A stretch of 64,000 nucleotides of DNA. It comes from Trochalopteron elliotii (Eukaryota; Chordata; Aves; Passeriformes; Leiothrichidae). Below the pieces are notes generated by a model, which was given only the letters and a program-made list of their open reading frames with translations, ran no database searches and was not told the origin of the DNA. Position numbers and translations under genes: made by a program. The stretch is taken from positions 1,578,450-1,642,449 of the forward strand of contig JANPWX010000038.1 in NCBI GenBank assembly GCA_024734555.1, in the 5' to 3' direction. Below are positions 23,279-33,989 of the stretch, one piece after another. Every line of letters begins with the position of its first letter. Positions within the stretch are counted from its first letter, which is position 1.

Positions 23279-24075
23279 ACATTTGATTAAAAAAGTACTC
23301 TTGAATTCTGATTTTTTTTTGTCGCCTCAACTAGCTATTGATTTCAAGGAAATTGACATGGATCTCAGTGTTGTTTAACCAGCAGAATATTCATCCAACA
23401 AGTCAAAGTGGTACAAGTCCACTGGGTCAGAAACTACTTGGTCCTACTGTAGCTTTAATGTTGTTCATGAACGTAAGTGTAGAGATACTTACATATCCAC
23501 AGTTGCCAGCTCCTTGTAACTTGTACCTAATGACAGATTTCACATAGCTTTCTCCTAGGTCATAATTTCCTTGTGTCAGAAATAAATCTGCCACTTCTAA
23601 CTTTTTCTGCCCCAATAAAGAAATTAGCTTTGTTGATCACAAAAATTTGAAAATATCTCTTCAGAAGTTCTTTATAGTAATTGAGTCGGTCTTTTTTTTT
23701 CCACTTCTGAATGTTATATTTACCAGAATTACAGATTCTATTATATATAGAAAGTCCATTTACATCCATCTTTTCTCATATTATCTATCCATTGTCTGTC
23801 TAGAAAAGTGGATTTTCCCTTTTCTGCATCACTTAAATGCTTTAAAAATGCTTTCAGCAGCTTCTGTTGCTGTTAGTAGGTTGTTTTTTATAACTTCAAA
23901 CTGCAGTGCTTTTATTCTTCTCATGACTTTAAAGTTTGAAATTGCATGATTCTATTTCATAACAGTAATGACCTTTCCTAAATGAGCTCTTGAAGCTGGA
24001 TACAGAGGAGTGGTGCTGTGTTCCTGACCTTTTAGGTGAGTTTCAGAAGTCTGATCTTGAGGCTGCCAGGTGCTG
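23279..24075 (-). pseudogene. Decayed 3' internal region of the endogenous retrovirus
   Basis: Upstream of the polypurine tract the minus strand holds overlapping coding-like segments in different frames. They include 23769-23560 (Lys/Tyr-rich, containing KWKKKDRLNYYKELLKR) and 23615-23427 (containing YKLQGAGNCGYVS), preceded by a further coding-like segment in about 23770-23950. The shifts between frames and stop codons show it is broken. By position it would be the last gene before the 3' LTR, usually env. I do not see a clear transmembrane anchor or a CX6CC motif, so the product is unassigned. The right-hand edge is uncertain, and no 5' LTR was found. Confidence 0.5.
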
Positions 24076-24842
24076 CAAAAGGCTGAGTGTAGGCAGTACT
24101 GATCAACGAGGAAATAAGTTATGGAGGTGAAGGGACAGGGGCAATGAAGTAAAATGTTCAGAAATTTAGTGTAGAGAAAAGACTGTGGGAGGCAAATAGC
24201 TTAGTAGGATATTTGGGTCAATCAAATTTTCTAAAGCTCTAATTTTGATGTAATCCATTTCATAATGAGATGGCTTGACCTGATACAGAGAGACTTAGTC
24301 AATGTATTCCAGTGTAAATGACTTTATCATGTTTCTTTTCAATTCAAGACAGTGTTACATGCTGACTTCTAATGCATTTTTCTTTCCTATTTCATCATGG
24401 ATTGCTGAGATATAAATCATTTTTCTATTGCTGTGCCCACAGGCTATTTACTCTTTCATCATGTTGTTATCAAACTTCAGTCTTGTTTCTTATGTGTTAG
24501 CTGTTACCAAATCACATATTTATTTGAAAGAAACATTAAATGGGTTGCTTGGTGATTCTTCAAAAAACTGATAATGTTCTGTACTTTGAGGGGGGTGGTG
24601 AGTGGGTGTCAGGCTTATTGCCAAGGAAATTGTGATTTGAAAGGGAGTTAACAAAAACAAGGGTAGATAATTTATAGTCTACAGGCCAGTTCAAGGCCTA
24701 CCTTTTTATGAGCCGTGGTCTATCCTATTTTATTTGGGTAATACTGCAGGACAGGATTAGAGTGTAGGTTAATGTGTACCCTATCAAAGTGTTTGCAAAC
24801 TCTCAGTTTTTAGCAGGACTAATTTAACATTGAAAAAATTGG
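24076..24842. other. Unassigned DNA right of the retroviral remnant
   Basis: It may include more of the retrovirus, but I see no motif that proves it. No host exon recognised. Confidence 0.35.
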
Positions 24843-24958
24843 CTGTCATGGAACCACAGAATAAGCTGAGTAGGAAGAGACCCTCAATGATCATTGAGTC
24901 TAACTCCCGGCTCAGCACAGCAAGGGTTACACCATGTGCATGAAATACATCACCACTA
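24843..24958 (-). mobile_element. CR1 LINE fragment, 3' tail, minus strand
   Basis: The plus strand reads GGAACCACAGAATAAGCTGA, then TGAGTCTAACTCCCGGCTCA and CACAGCAAGGGTTACACC. This is the inverted 3' end of the same CR1 subfamily as the large copy at 45919-46785, which also carries the AGAATAAGCTGAG signature. Confidence 0.88.
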
Positions 24959-27900
24959 GAGATTCAGATAAGGGAGACTGAAAGAGTATCCGGTAATTTT
25001 AGTGATAAACAGTGTGTTTAGCATTATGAAGCTTAAATAGGAGGGATGGGAAAATCCATTATAATATATTTATGTAGAACTACTTAAAATTATTAAAAAT
25101 ATGTAGCAAATTTTATGCCTGTGTGCCCATATGTAGATATTGGTGTCTGATCCTATCTGATCACAGTTAATATATATTTTTATTCTGTGTCACAGTGGTT
25201 GATGAACTAGAAGTTTGATCTGCTAGATCCAAACATCTTTGATCCCCTATTTTCTTGCTCAAGTTCGTTGGGCAAGTTTCTTGATAGGTACTCTCTTAGA
25301 TGTGTCTTTGAGGTCCTCTGACATTCTCCAATCTTCTGAAGTTGGCTGTTGTCATCTGACATCCAGATTTCATTTGCCCGTTCAGAGAGTTCAGTGAAGA
25401 AGTTGAAGGCCTTCTCTCTGGCTCCCAACAACAACAACAGAAAAAGCAAAATAGTTCAAACAAAGTAACCCCCGCCTTATTTGCATGATTAGTTGAAGAC
25501 TTCCAAAAATTCTTGTCTGTTGCAAGTTGTTCATGATGTTCCTGGGCAGTTTTCTTTTAGAGCTTCTTTTTATGGGGAGTGGAGGAGTAGCCGAAATCTC
25601 TAGAGACCAATGTCCTGACCCCTGTTAATAGCCTTTCCTTTTTTTCTTTCCTTGTCTTTGTCCTTGTAAAAGAATATTCTGTATACATATATGTGTCTGG
25701 AGGTGATCTTTCCAAACGAGTGGAGTCAATACATCTTGAATTTGTCAACAACATCGTGGCATTGAACAGGCTAATCTAAATTACTTCTGTTACTCCTAAC
25801 TGATATTATCTACAAGCATGGAAAACAGAGGGTAAGGTTTTGGATTACAGGTAGCCTACCCTAAGTATTGTGCCTGTCTCTAGCCACTTTTCCATTTACT
25901 CATTACTTCTGCTTCACCCATACAATCAGAATAATATTTGCTTTTGTATGATTCAAATTAGGGTTGAAGCAAGATATGGATTAGTTTAAAACTGGTAGTT
26001 GACTGGCAGTCAATGAACTATGCATTCAGCATTAGTAATGAAACAAATAAATCATTATACTGGACATTTAAAACTGTTAAGACAATGAATTTCTTAACAT
26101 TACTATAGACCTAATCCCAAAAAAACTTTACCTTCCTCTCGTCCACATTAGAGCATGCTTGGGTTTCAGGTCTCTTTCCCCTTTTCAGGGAGGAATAGTA
26201 ACCCCATATAATATTATTCTCATGCCCCTCTAATCTTTCCAGCCCTGCTGCTGCTCATGCTGCTCCCTAGAGCCTGCCCATGTACACAACAGGGAGGTGC
26301 CACAGCCCCAGGCACCTCAGGACTTACATGCTGCCAGCACCAAGCCAGATACAGCACCCTTGGGAGGTCTCCTTTGTACCTCTTTGTAGGGTTCCAGTGC
26401 AATCAGGAGACAGCTGGCAATGCTCAGTCAGACCATGTCTGCAGTCCCTGCCACTCCAGTGTCTCTACCCACAGCTAGAGATTTTCATGCTTCATTTATA
26501 CTTCTCTTTATGTTGATTTCTTTTGTCAAAAGCCTCTTGGATGTTCTCTGATTACTCTGAAATCTGGATGTCTTCATCCCAAACATGATCATTTTGGTGA
26601 CGAATATCTCTCAAAGTGTTTTGACTTTTCAGTCATGCTCCCCATGTATGTTTAGCCTTCTATCCTAACAGCAGTTTTCATCCAGACTGTATTTCCAAGA
26701 ATGGCATATCTGGAATCCCCTACTGATCCCAGTTTTATGAATGGGAGAATCAAGGCAAGAAGGTTTTCTGGGGAAACATTACATCAGCAAGTGAGGATCG
26801 ATTCCAAACTTCTAGTCAAGCATTGAGTGTGCCAGCAGAAATAAAGGTGTCAGGGCCAAGGGGATTTTGAACAGCGAGAATTGTATGGTCCAGTCCAGCC
26901 AGGATAGTTGGACTGTAGCAGGGAAAGCAATGTAGCTAAGCAAAAGCACAGTGGAAAAGATATAAACCTTTGGTTTTCTCCACAAGATGCTGCAGTGATA
27001 ATTCCCTCAGTTTGGTGTCTAATGTACAGTCTGAGGGAAAAATTTGGCTTCCATCATGGTAACACCGATGTAAGGAAACAGCTTCACTCTCTGTTTTCTC
27101 TTATGGCAAAGTTCCAAGTGAAGTCTGTCGTAAGATTTATGGAGCCCACTGCAACACTGATATTGATGTGCCATACTGCTGAAACCTCACTGACTTCAGT
27201 GGGAATGAGCTATCTGCTATAGGAGATTTGTGTCTGGGAGAATGTCTTCTGTACATCAAGGTCGAGAATCACTGTTTAGACCTATGTAAAAAAACTCATA
27301 TGCAAAATAAAATTACTTTTACCATTGGTATAGAACTTAATGTCTAGAAGTCCTTAAAAATATTAAGGAGGAGTATACATGTCTCAAGTGTTTTCACAAG
27401 TCTGAGATAGTTTATAAGTATGTCTATAATGATATGTCTATAATTTACTTATTGACCATCAAGATCAAATGTGCTTTTTCTTTTTTATTTTATCTCAAAA
27501 AGACAGTACTATTTTATTCCATCTGTACGTAACAAAGTTTTTCTGTGTTCCTCTGTCAGGTGAATTTGGTTCCACCTCAAGTATTTTCCTTTTTCTTTTC
27601 CTTCTTTCTTCTTTTTTTTTTTAGCCTTTAATGAAGATAGTCTATTTGAAAAGAATAAAAAACCAATACCAAATAAACAGGTGGATCAGATAGTATTCTG
27701 TTGGTTGCCATATTAGTAGCCTTTTAGTTGTAAAGGGAAAGCCTAAGGCTGTGACTAATTAGATTAGATTTCATCTCTTTATTCTTTGTCTGCTAGGAAT
27801 GCTATTATAAGAACTTGTCAGTTCATAATGTGCTACCATAATTGGTTCATGAGTTCAGCTGGAATTGGACTAAACTGTTCCTTTCCTCTGATGAAGTGCA

Positions 27901-28506
27901 AACTGTACAAGGCTAGGAAATGTTATTTTCAGAAGAAGTGTTTTTGTCTGTGGAATCAGTTTCACCATACTCAGTGAAATCAATATAGTTGTTGAAGTCT
28001 AAAAGAATTACCTTCAGGTGTAAGAACTATTATAGTTGAAAGTCGTGGATGTTTTAGAGAAATTGCTTTCTATTACAGCTGTGCGTTGCCTAGAGATATT
28101 AGTAGAATTGCAGGTGTGTTTGTTTTTTGGGTATAAGCACCTATGCAAGGCAAAACTCACCTTACAATGGAATGCATAAATGTGTGTGGCTTGGGAATGC
28201 TCACAGGAAGAAATATTTGTGTGCATAATGCCACACAAAGAGCAATTTTGTGCAGATAATTTTAGCAGAGCAGAAGCTTTTAGTCTCTTAATCGTCTGAA
28301 TCAGAGTTCTAGTTTTTGCATGGTACTCTCGAACCTAGAAACCCAGTTTGCTGCAGAATTTCTTAGGGTAGATGGATACAATTTGTATTTGAACTGTGAG
28401 TGAATCACTCAGACTGGGCCTCATGGTTGAGGCCTGTAGGAGTTTGTGGCGCAGGTAGAAATTCAGCTGCCAAGTCTATGGCACAGTTAAAATTATAACT
28501 TAAGGT
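24959..28506. other. Unique DNA with a coding-like patch and a GC-rich patch
   Basis: No gene is supported. On the minus strand 25754-25557 is basic and Thr/Lys-rich, and 25449-25207 begins with a Leu-rich hydrophobic run (LFLLLLLG). At 26220-26480 there is a clearly GC-richer patch with a strong plus-strand acceptor-like sequence (CTCTAATCTTTCCAG). The open frame at 26908-27222 (104 codons, TTG start) has no domain. Confidence 0.4.
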
Positions 28507-28666
28507 GTTAGCCAAAGACAGAGGGTTTTCTAGTAGTTAGCAGGTGCAGTGGTTGGTGTGGACACAGTGGCTGCCTTAAGAGTTTGTTCAACAATAAGTG
28601 TTTGCATTCTTTTCTGTGATGTGTGGCAATGAAAAACCACCTGTGAATGTAAACTATGAAGAGATG

Positions 28667-28673
28667 TATATAA
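28667..28673 (+). promoter_or_regulatory. LTR TATA box
   Basis: TATATAA in the U3 position of the compact LTR, upstream of its AATAAA. Confidence 0.6.
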
Positions 28674-28690
28674 CCTGCCATTTTAGCTGA

Positions 28691-28696
28691 AATAAA
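28691..28696 (+). promoter_or_regulatory. LTR poly(A) signal AATAAA
   Basis: AATAAACGGAG lies just downstream of the TATA box, as in avian alpharetroviral LTRs, where the signal lies near the cap site. Confidence 0.6.
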
Positions 28697-28781
28697 CGGA
28701 GAACGTAGCATTAACCATATTGGCCAGATCTGCATTTTGCTCTCGCCTAAACTTCCCATTATTCGGGGTTCCCTTGCAACA

Positions 28782-29307
28782 CCAGTTCTAGGACTTCTCT
28801 GGGCTAATTTATCTCTTATCTTAAGCAGTTAGGAATTTGAGTTTCTAATGAAAGTTTGAAGTAGGCAATATTTATTTTTTTAATGTTTGCATGAAGATTA
28901 GAGTTCACAAGTACATGAGTTATTGGTACTGAGTGTGCAAAGGATTATACCAAAGTAGCCTTGTTTTGACATACTCCATGGATCATTTCCTTCTCAAACA
29001 ATACTTTGGCTAACTGTTAGGCTGTGCATCCACATTAAATAGTATTGTTTATTACCCAAATCTAACCAAGAGATAGAATAACAAAGGGGTGAGACTTGGG
29101 CAGGTAAAAACAGAAAGTGAGAGGGCCACTGTGTTGTGATCAACAGGACAAAGCACACCCATGAGACTTGTGGTGATGTGCCTTGGGTCAGGGATAAGCC
29201 AGTCACCATGAAGCAAGGACCTGGATAGTGGGGGAGAAAAGGCCAACTTTCACAAGCTGTGGGTGGCTCTAATTTTGGCAAGGCAGGGAGGCTGATACTC
29301 AAAAAGG
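28782..29307. other. Unassigned; possible further LTR remnant, minus strand
   Basis: From about 29280 down to 29020 the minus strand is C/T-rich and ends with GGGTAATAAACAATACT, which looks like the end of an LTR R region. It carries a 102-codon open frame (29302-28994) without domains. I could not define the ends. Confidence 0.25.
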
Positions 29308-29470
29308 TGCAGGAATGCAGTGGTTGGGAAAGACCCTTGGAGGTCTTCAGTCCAAGCTCCTGCTCAGAACAGCCCCAGGCAGGGCAGGTTGCTCAGTGCC
29401 TTGTTCAAACATGTTCAGATGCCACGAAAGACAGAGATTCTGCAGCATTCCTGGGCTCCCACCACTAAGT
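29308..29470 (-). mobile_element. CR1 LINE fragment, minus strand
   Basis: The plus strand shows the inverted CR1 3' region: GTTGGGAAAGACCCTTGGAG, TTCAGTCCAAGCTCCTGCTC and CAGGTTGCTCAGTGCCTTGT. The extreme tail is degraded. It ends near CCTGGGCTCCCACCAC. Confidence 0.82.
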
Positions 29471-32440
29471 GTCAATCTTTTCCTTTTTCCTAATTAGGAT
29501 TTTTCATCTTTCATCTGGGTACTATATATCTCTCGCTTTGCAATTTTACATATAAAATTTACAAATGAATCTAGGGAACAAGAAACCTAAGGGTGTTTTT
29601 AACTATTCCCATAGTCATTACTTGTAAGTACAGAAATTATGAACTAGTCATATTTGTCCTCTGAAAAGTATTAGAGTTATGCTTCATATGCATGAGATAA
29701 CTTTAATGTCAGGCTGTTGCCAACAAAAATGTAAGGATCAAAGTCAGAGTGTTTGAAAATACAGGTTAGTATTGATGGCATGTTTAAATTAAAACAAAAC
29801 ATCACAGCTAGCATGTCTATCTACCTAATTAGTCTTTACAATTTTTACCAGGGCTGGTATGTTTTAGAGTGTGCTGGGCACATAGGCAACTATCTTGTCA
29901 ACAAAGTTTGTTAGTAGAATCATTGATGGCAGGAATTCTTTTCTGTTGTTCAAAATCATGTGAATTTCTCAAAGTGTTTCTGTTTTGGTTTCTGTTCATG
30001 GAAGCTAAGGATTGCAATGGTGACACAGATGGAGGCCTGAACTTCTTCTTCTGTCCCAAAACTTTTTGAACAATGATAACCTTTCTCATATTCATAATCT
30101 TCTGAAACGTAATATTAATTCTTCATATATTTTATACCATGAAGTATAGCAAGCATGAAACTTGCCTTTAAAATATATGATATTTAGTTTATTATGGGGC
30201 TTATGTATTAACAAAAAACAGGGATTCAGATTTGGGAATTGTTGTCTCCTTTCAGGAATGATTTCAGGGGAGTATCTTGTATCTCCATAATACTTACCTT
30301 TAAAAGAGTTTGACATCTGTGACAGTCTTTTATTTCCATCAAAATAATAACTTGATTACTTCCCTGTGTTTGCATTTAATTGAAAGTAATTTAAATTATT
30401 ACTGGTGGCTTTATTTAGCCATTGTAAGTCATAGGAAGAAATCAGTTAGCAACTCATTTTAACTGGGTCTGCTGATATCACACCCATTAAATTGGATTTG
30501 CTGGATCTGAGCCTAGTTTAACCCAAGCTTGCATTTCCACTTTGTAAGGTCCTCACATTGGCTGATTGTTGACATTCATTCTTTCTAGGTGTGACAACAT
30601 GTCAGGACAACACAGCACAATTTTTCTGTCCCATGTAACAGTTAGAAGGGGAATAATAAATATTGGGTTATTTAAAGTGCTTTTACTCTTAGGTCACTTA
30701 GGCTGCTTTTGAGTTTTGCATACCCCACACCTAATTATGCAGAGATCTTGATTTAATTTGTATTTATCAGTCATTTCACACCTTGCTCATGGCCAAGTCA
30801 AAAATGAAACAAATCAATTCCTCACCTACTTTAAAGAAAGTATATCTTTATATCTTATATATACCTAAAAATTAGAAGTAATCCTCTTTCCCAGAGATAT
30901 TTAGAGACAATAAAATTAATACTTAAAGGCTGTCTAAAATATTTGCTGATGTGTTCCTAAATTTGCCTCTCTTCTCAAGATGATCCATTGAAGTGAGCAA
31001 GCAGCTTGTCAACACAATAATTAATAAAGCAAATAGAACACTAGGCAAGAACAAATTGTTGTGTGAAAGTACTTCAAGGGAATTTATGAAGTGCATTTAA
31101 ATAATTGGCAACATAATACAGTTTATGCTCAGTTGCAGAGAACATATGGGTGAGAGATTGTGGAAAATTGCTGAAAATTTCCACAGGTTGATCTAAAAAT
31201 TCCAGATTCTGTAGCTTACAGTGCTGGTCTCAGAGTTTCATGCCAAAGTACATGTTAAGATTTAGAAAGTACCTTATGGAAGTGTCAAAAAGACAATGCA
31301 AGGACAGACTTAACCACTGACTACATCTTTGTCATTCTACAAGGCATTTTCTGGCATCATTCAGAGCAGAGGTCATTGGCTGTCATGCTAATTCTGCGGC
31401 TCTGATGGCACACAATTTACAAACTATGCATGAAAAAGCCTTTACCTTTAGTCTGTTCCTGAAAAGAGACCTTTTTCTGCCTTTAGAATATTGTGCAGAT
31501 GTATCCAGATAAAATCAAGGATGTATATCCACATTTTTTCCCAACAATATAATGCATTTCATTTTATAGCCCTATAAACCTACTGCTAATTAACTGGGAA
31601 AAAAAGAAAAAAAGTAGATTAATTGTCTCTGTTAGGGTTTTGGTTCATAAGCGTATATCGTCTGCTTTGTGTTTATCTGAAAGTGCAATAACAGCTTTAA
31701 TCTGGAGCAACAGTTTGGAGCAAGGCCTACTTCCATGAGGTTCAATTTCACTGTTTTCTTGGATATTTCTGCAACAGATAAAATCCCTTAATAGGAAACT
31801 GTGCTGTGTGCTTAGTACTGGTCTGATAAGCTGTTTCTGAAATTCAAACCAAAGAAATTACAGTTGATTTTATAAATCTTATCATCTCTTGAGTTGCTTG
31901 TTGTTTCCTGGTTTTGAGATTTTGTACAATTTCAAAATCAGAAAGAGTTGCTAAATAAGCATTTGGATTTAATAACTAAACTGTAAACTCCTGTCACTGA
32001 CTGAAAGTTAAGAAAGAAAAGAACATTTTAAGGATGTTATCTCATACTTCAAACATTCAACCTAAAAAATTTAGAGATAAGGCTAACCTGAAATACCTGT
32101 AATAACCAGAGGAAGAAAAGAAGGAAATCAACTGAGAAGTTAGCCTGAACATGTTTAAGACAAACTTATCTCTTTCCCTCAATGGCAACACAAAGAAGAA
32201 TAAAGAAGTTAGAAAAAATTATATTTGAACATAACTGTGGGCAAAACCCCAATGTCTATGTTCAAATTATAATCACAGAAGGATTTCAGTATAACTTTAT
32301 CTATGTGTTTATGACTTATTATGGAAAAAAATAAAAGGGAGGACAGAAAGATTCTAAGGTCTAGACGTCTTGTGTGATGGAGATTGAAGAGACTGCATGA
32401 ACAGAAAATCTTTCAAATAAATGTTCTGCTGAAGTATTTT
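29471..32440. other. Unique AT-rich DNA, no gene seen
   Basis: No exon, repeat or RNA gene recognised. Open frames are all under 75 codons and featureless. Confidence 0.5.
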
Positions 32441-33025
32441 CAGAGAATTACAGAATCATTAATGTTGGAAGGGACCTCTGGAGATTATCCAGTCCAATTC
32501 CCCTGCCAAGGCAGAGTCACCCAGAGCAGGTTACACAGGAATGTGTCCAGGTGGGTTTGGAATGTCTCCAGAGAGGGAGATTCCACAGCCTCCCTGGGAA
32601 GCCTGTTCTGGTGCTCTGCCACCCTCAATGTGGCAAAGAAGTTCTTCCTCACACTGAGATGGAGCATCTTGTCCTTTAGTTTATGGCCCCTGCCCCTTGT
32701 TCTGTCACAGGGAATCTTTGAAAACAGTCTGTCACCATCCTCTTGGCACCATCTGCTTCTGAGATATAAGTATGCATTGATGAGATCCCTTCTCAGTCTT
32801 CTTTTCCTTCTTTCCCTGAAAAACCCAGGTCCTTCAGTCTCTCTTCCTAAGAGAGGTGCTCCAGATGTCAAAACCACTTTGTGGCCACCACTGGACCCTC
32901 TCCAATACCTCTTTGTCTTTCTTGTACTTAGAAGCCCAGAACTGGGCACAGCACTCCAGGTACAGCTTCACTGGGCCTGAGTAAAGAGAGACGATCATCT
33001 CCCTAGACCTTCAGACCACACTCTG
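32441..33025 (-). mobile_element. CR1 LINE fragment with ORF2 C-terminal remnant, minus strand
   Basis: The plus strand begins with the inverted CR1 tail (GAATTACAGAATCATTAATG) and 3' UTR (GGGACCTCTGGAGATTATCC, AGTCCAATTCCCCTGCC). The minus strand then encodes the family's ORF2 C-terminus, still readable in one frame (32949-32485): RLRRDLINAYLYL, DRTRGRGHKLKD, then a segment with RLPREAVESPSLETF. The reverse-transcriptase catalytic core is absent, so it is a 5'-truncated, non-autonomous copy. The 198-codon plus-strand frame at 32384-32980 is the antisense shadow. The right end is approximate. Confidence 0.95.
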
Positions 33026-33271
33026 TCTAGTCCAGCCAAACTGGGGAATTCTTGTTCCCTTTGGAACAGAGATTAAATCAGGGTCTGGTCCAAACTGAAG
33101 AAAGTTGCAGAGAATTTCAGATGGAGGTCTTTAAAAAGTATTATAAGTAGTAAGCTCATGTCTTTAGTGTTAGTTTGGCTAAAGAATTCTGTTGAAATGT
33201 CATACCTAAAATAAAAGTGGAAGTAATTCCAAGTCATTACTCCTTGCTTTTGGAGAGAAATAACATTACTA

Positions 33272-33307
33272 TTTTTTTTTTTTTTTTTAATGTGTGTGTG
33301 TGTGTGT
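33272..33307. repeat. T17 run followed by (TG)8 microsatellite
   Basis: An uninterrupted T run (33272-33288) followed by TG repeats (33291-33307). It is likely polymorphic in length. Confidence 0.9.
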
Positions 33308-33951
33308 AGGTTTTAACAGCCTGTCATGTCAGCTTTTTGTTGGACTTTGATTACCTTTGTTTCTGGGGTGATGACATCTTGGACCTTTCTGGAGTATTCT
33401 TTAAGTATTCTTTAAGCTTAGAGAAATATATTTCATTGATGAGCACTCTCATCAGAGGTGGCAATGTTAATCATAATGTGCATGCCAATGGGGGAAGTCT
33501 CTTTATGTGAAAAAACATTTTCTTTCCTAACTTAGAATGGCCTAACCCTCCTAATGCTGAGCCTTACACTCAAAGTTGAGACTTATGATTTAGCTTTTTC
33601 TTCTCTGTTTGGTCTTTCCAGGCTACACATTGAATTATATCTAGAATAGTATGCAAGCTTCAACTGCTCAATGCTTATAAGCCAGCTTCACGTAAAGTTC
33701 ATGAAAATTATCTCTTTAAAATTCAGAGGGTTGGCCTGATGTACAATTAAAAAGAGAAAAAATCTTCCCATTTTGTGGGTTGTTTGCTTTTTTTCAAACC
33801 AGTTTTAAGAGGTTACAGATCTCTCACCTTTGGTACTTGAACAACTGACTGACTTAAACTCAGCAGGTGCTTGAATAAACTCAACAGTCATTTCAGTGGT
33901 GAAAGCCTTCTTGGCCTAGCCCAGAAGATTGGGTAAGGAAGAAGGAGCATT

Positions 33952-33989
33952 ACTTAGATACTTAGATACATTACTTAGATTACTTAGAT
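33952..33989. repeat. Four ACTTAGAT copies
   Basis: Copies start at 33952, 33960, 33973 and 33982, two of them directly adjacent. It is a small irregular tandem repeat. Confidence 0.85.

Larger units (their letters stand above)
28507..28781 (+). mobile_element. Compact alpharetrovirus-like solo LTR, plus strand
   Basis: TATATAA (28667-28673) is followed after 17 bases by AATAAA (28691-28696). Then come GCATTAACCATATTGGCC, an ATTATTCGGGGTT block and a terminal TTGCAACA. This tight TATA/poly(A) spacing, the CCATATTGG block and the TTCGGGG-type U5 follow the plan of avian leukosis/EAV-type LTRs. The proposed start TGTTAGCCAAAG gives 275 bp, but other TG starts are possible, and no target-site duplication was seen. 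No gag or leader sequence is recognisable downstream. The 83-codon minus-strand frame at 28508-28759 is antisense to the LTR and is not a gene. Confidence 0.68.

Noticed and set aside
26908..27222. 104-codon plus-strand open frame
   Set aside because: It needs a TTG start, shows no domain, and its length is near what chance gives in this window.
28508..28759. 83-codon minus-strand open frame
   Set aside because: Antisense to the compact LTR, whose TATA and AATAAA lie on the plus strand.
32384..32980. 198-codon plus-strand open frame
   Set aside because: It is the antisense of the CR1 ORF2 remnant at 32441-33025. The minus strand carries the recognisable coding end.
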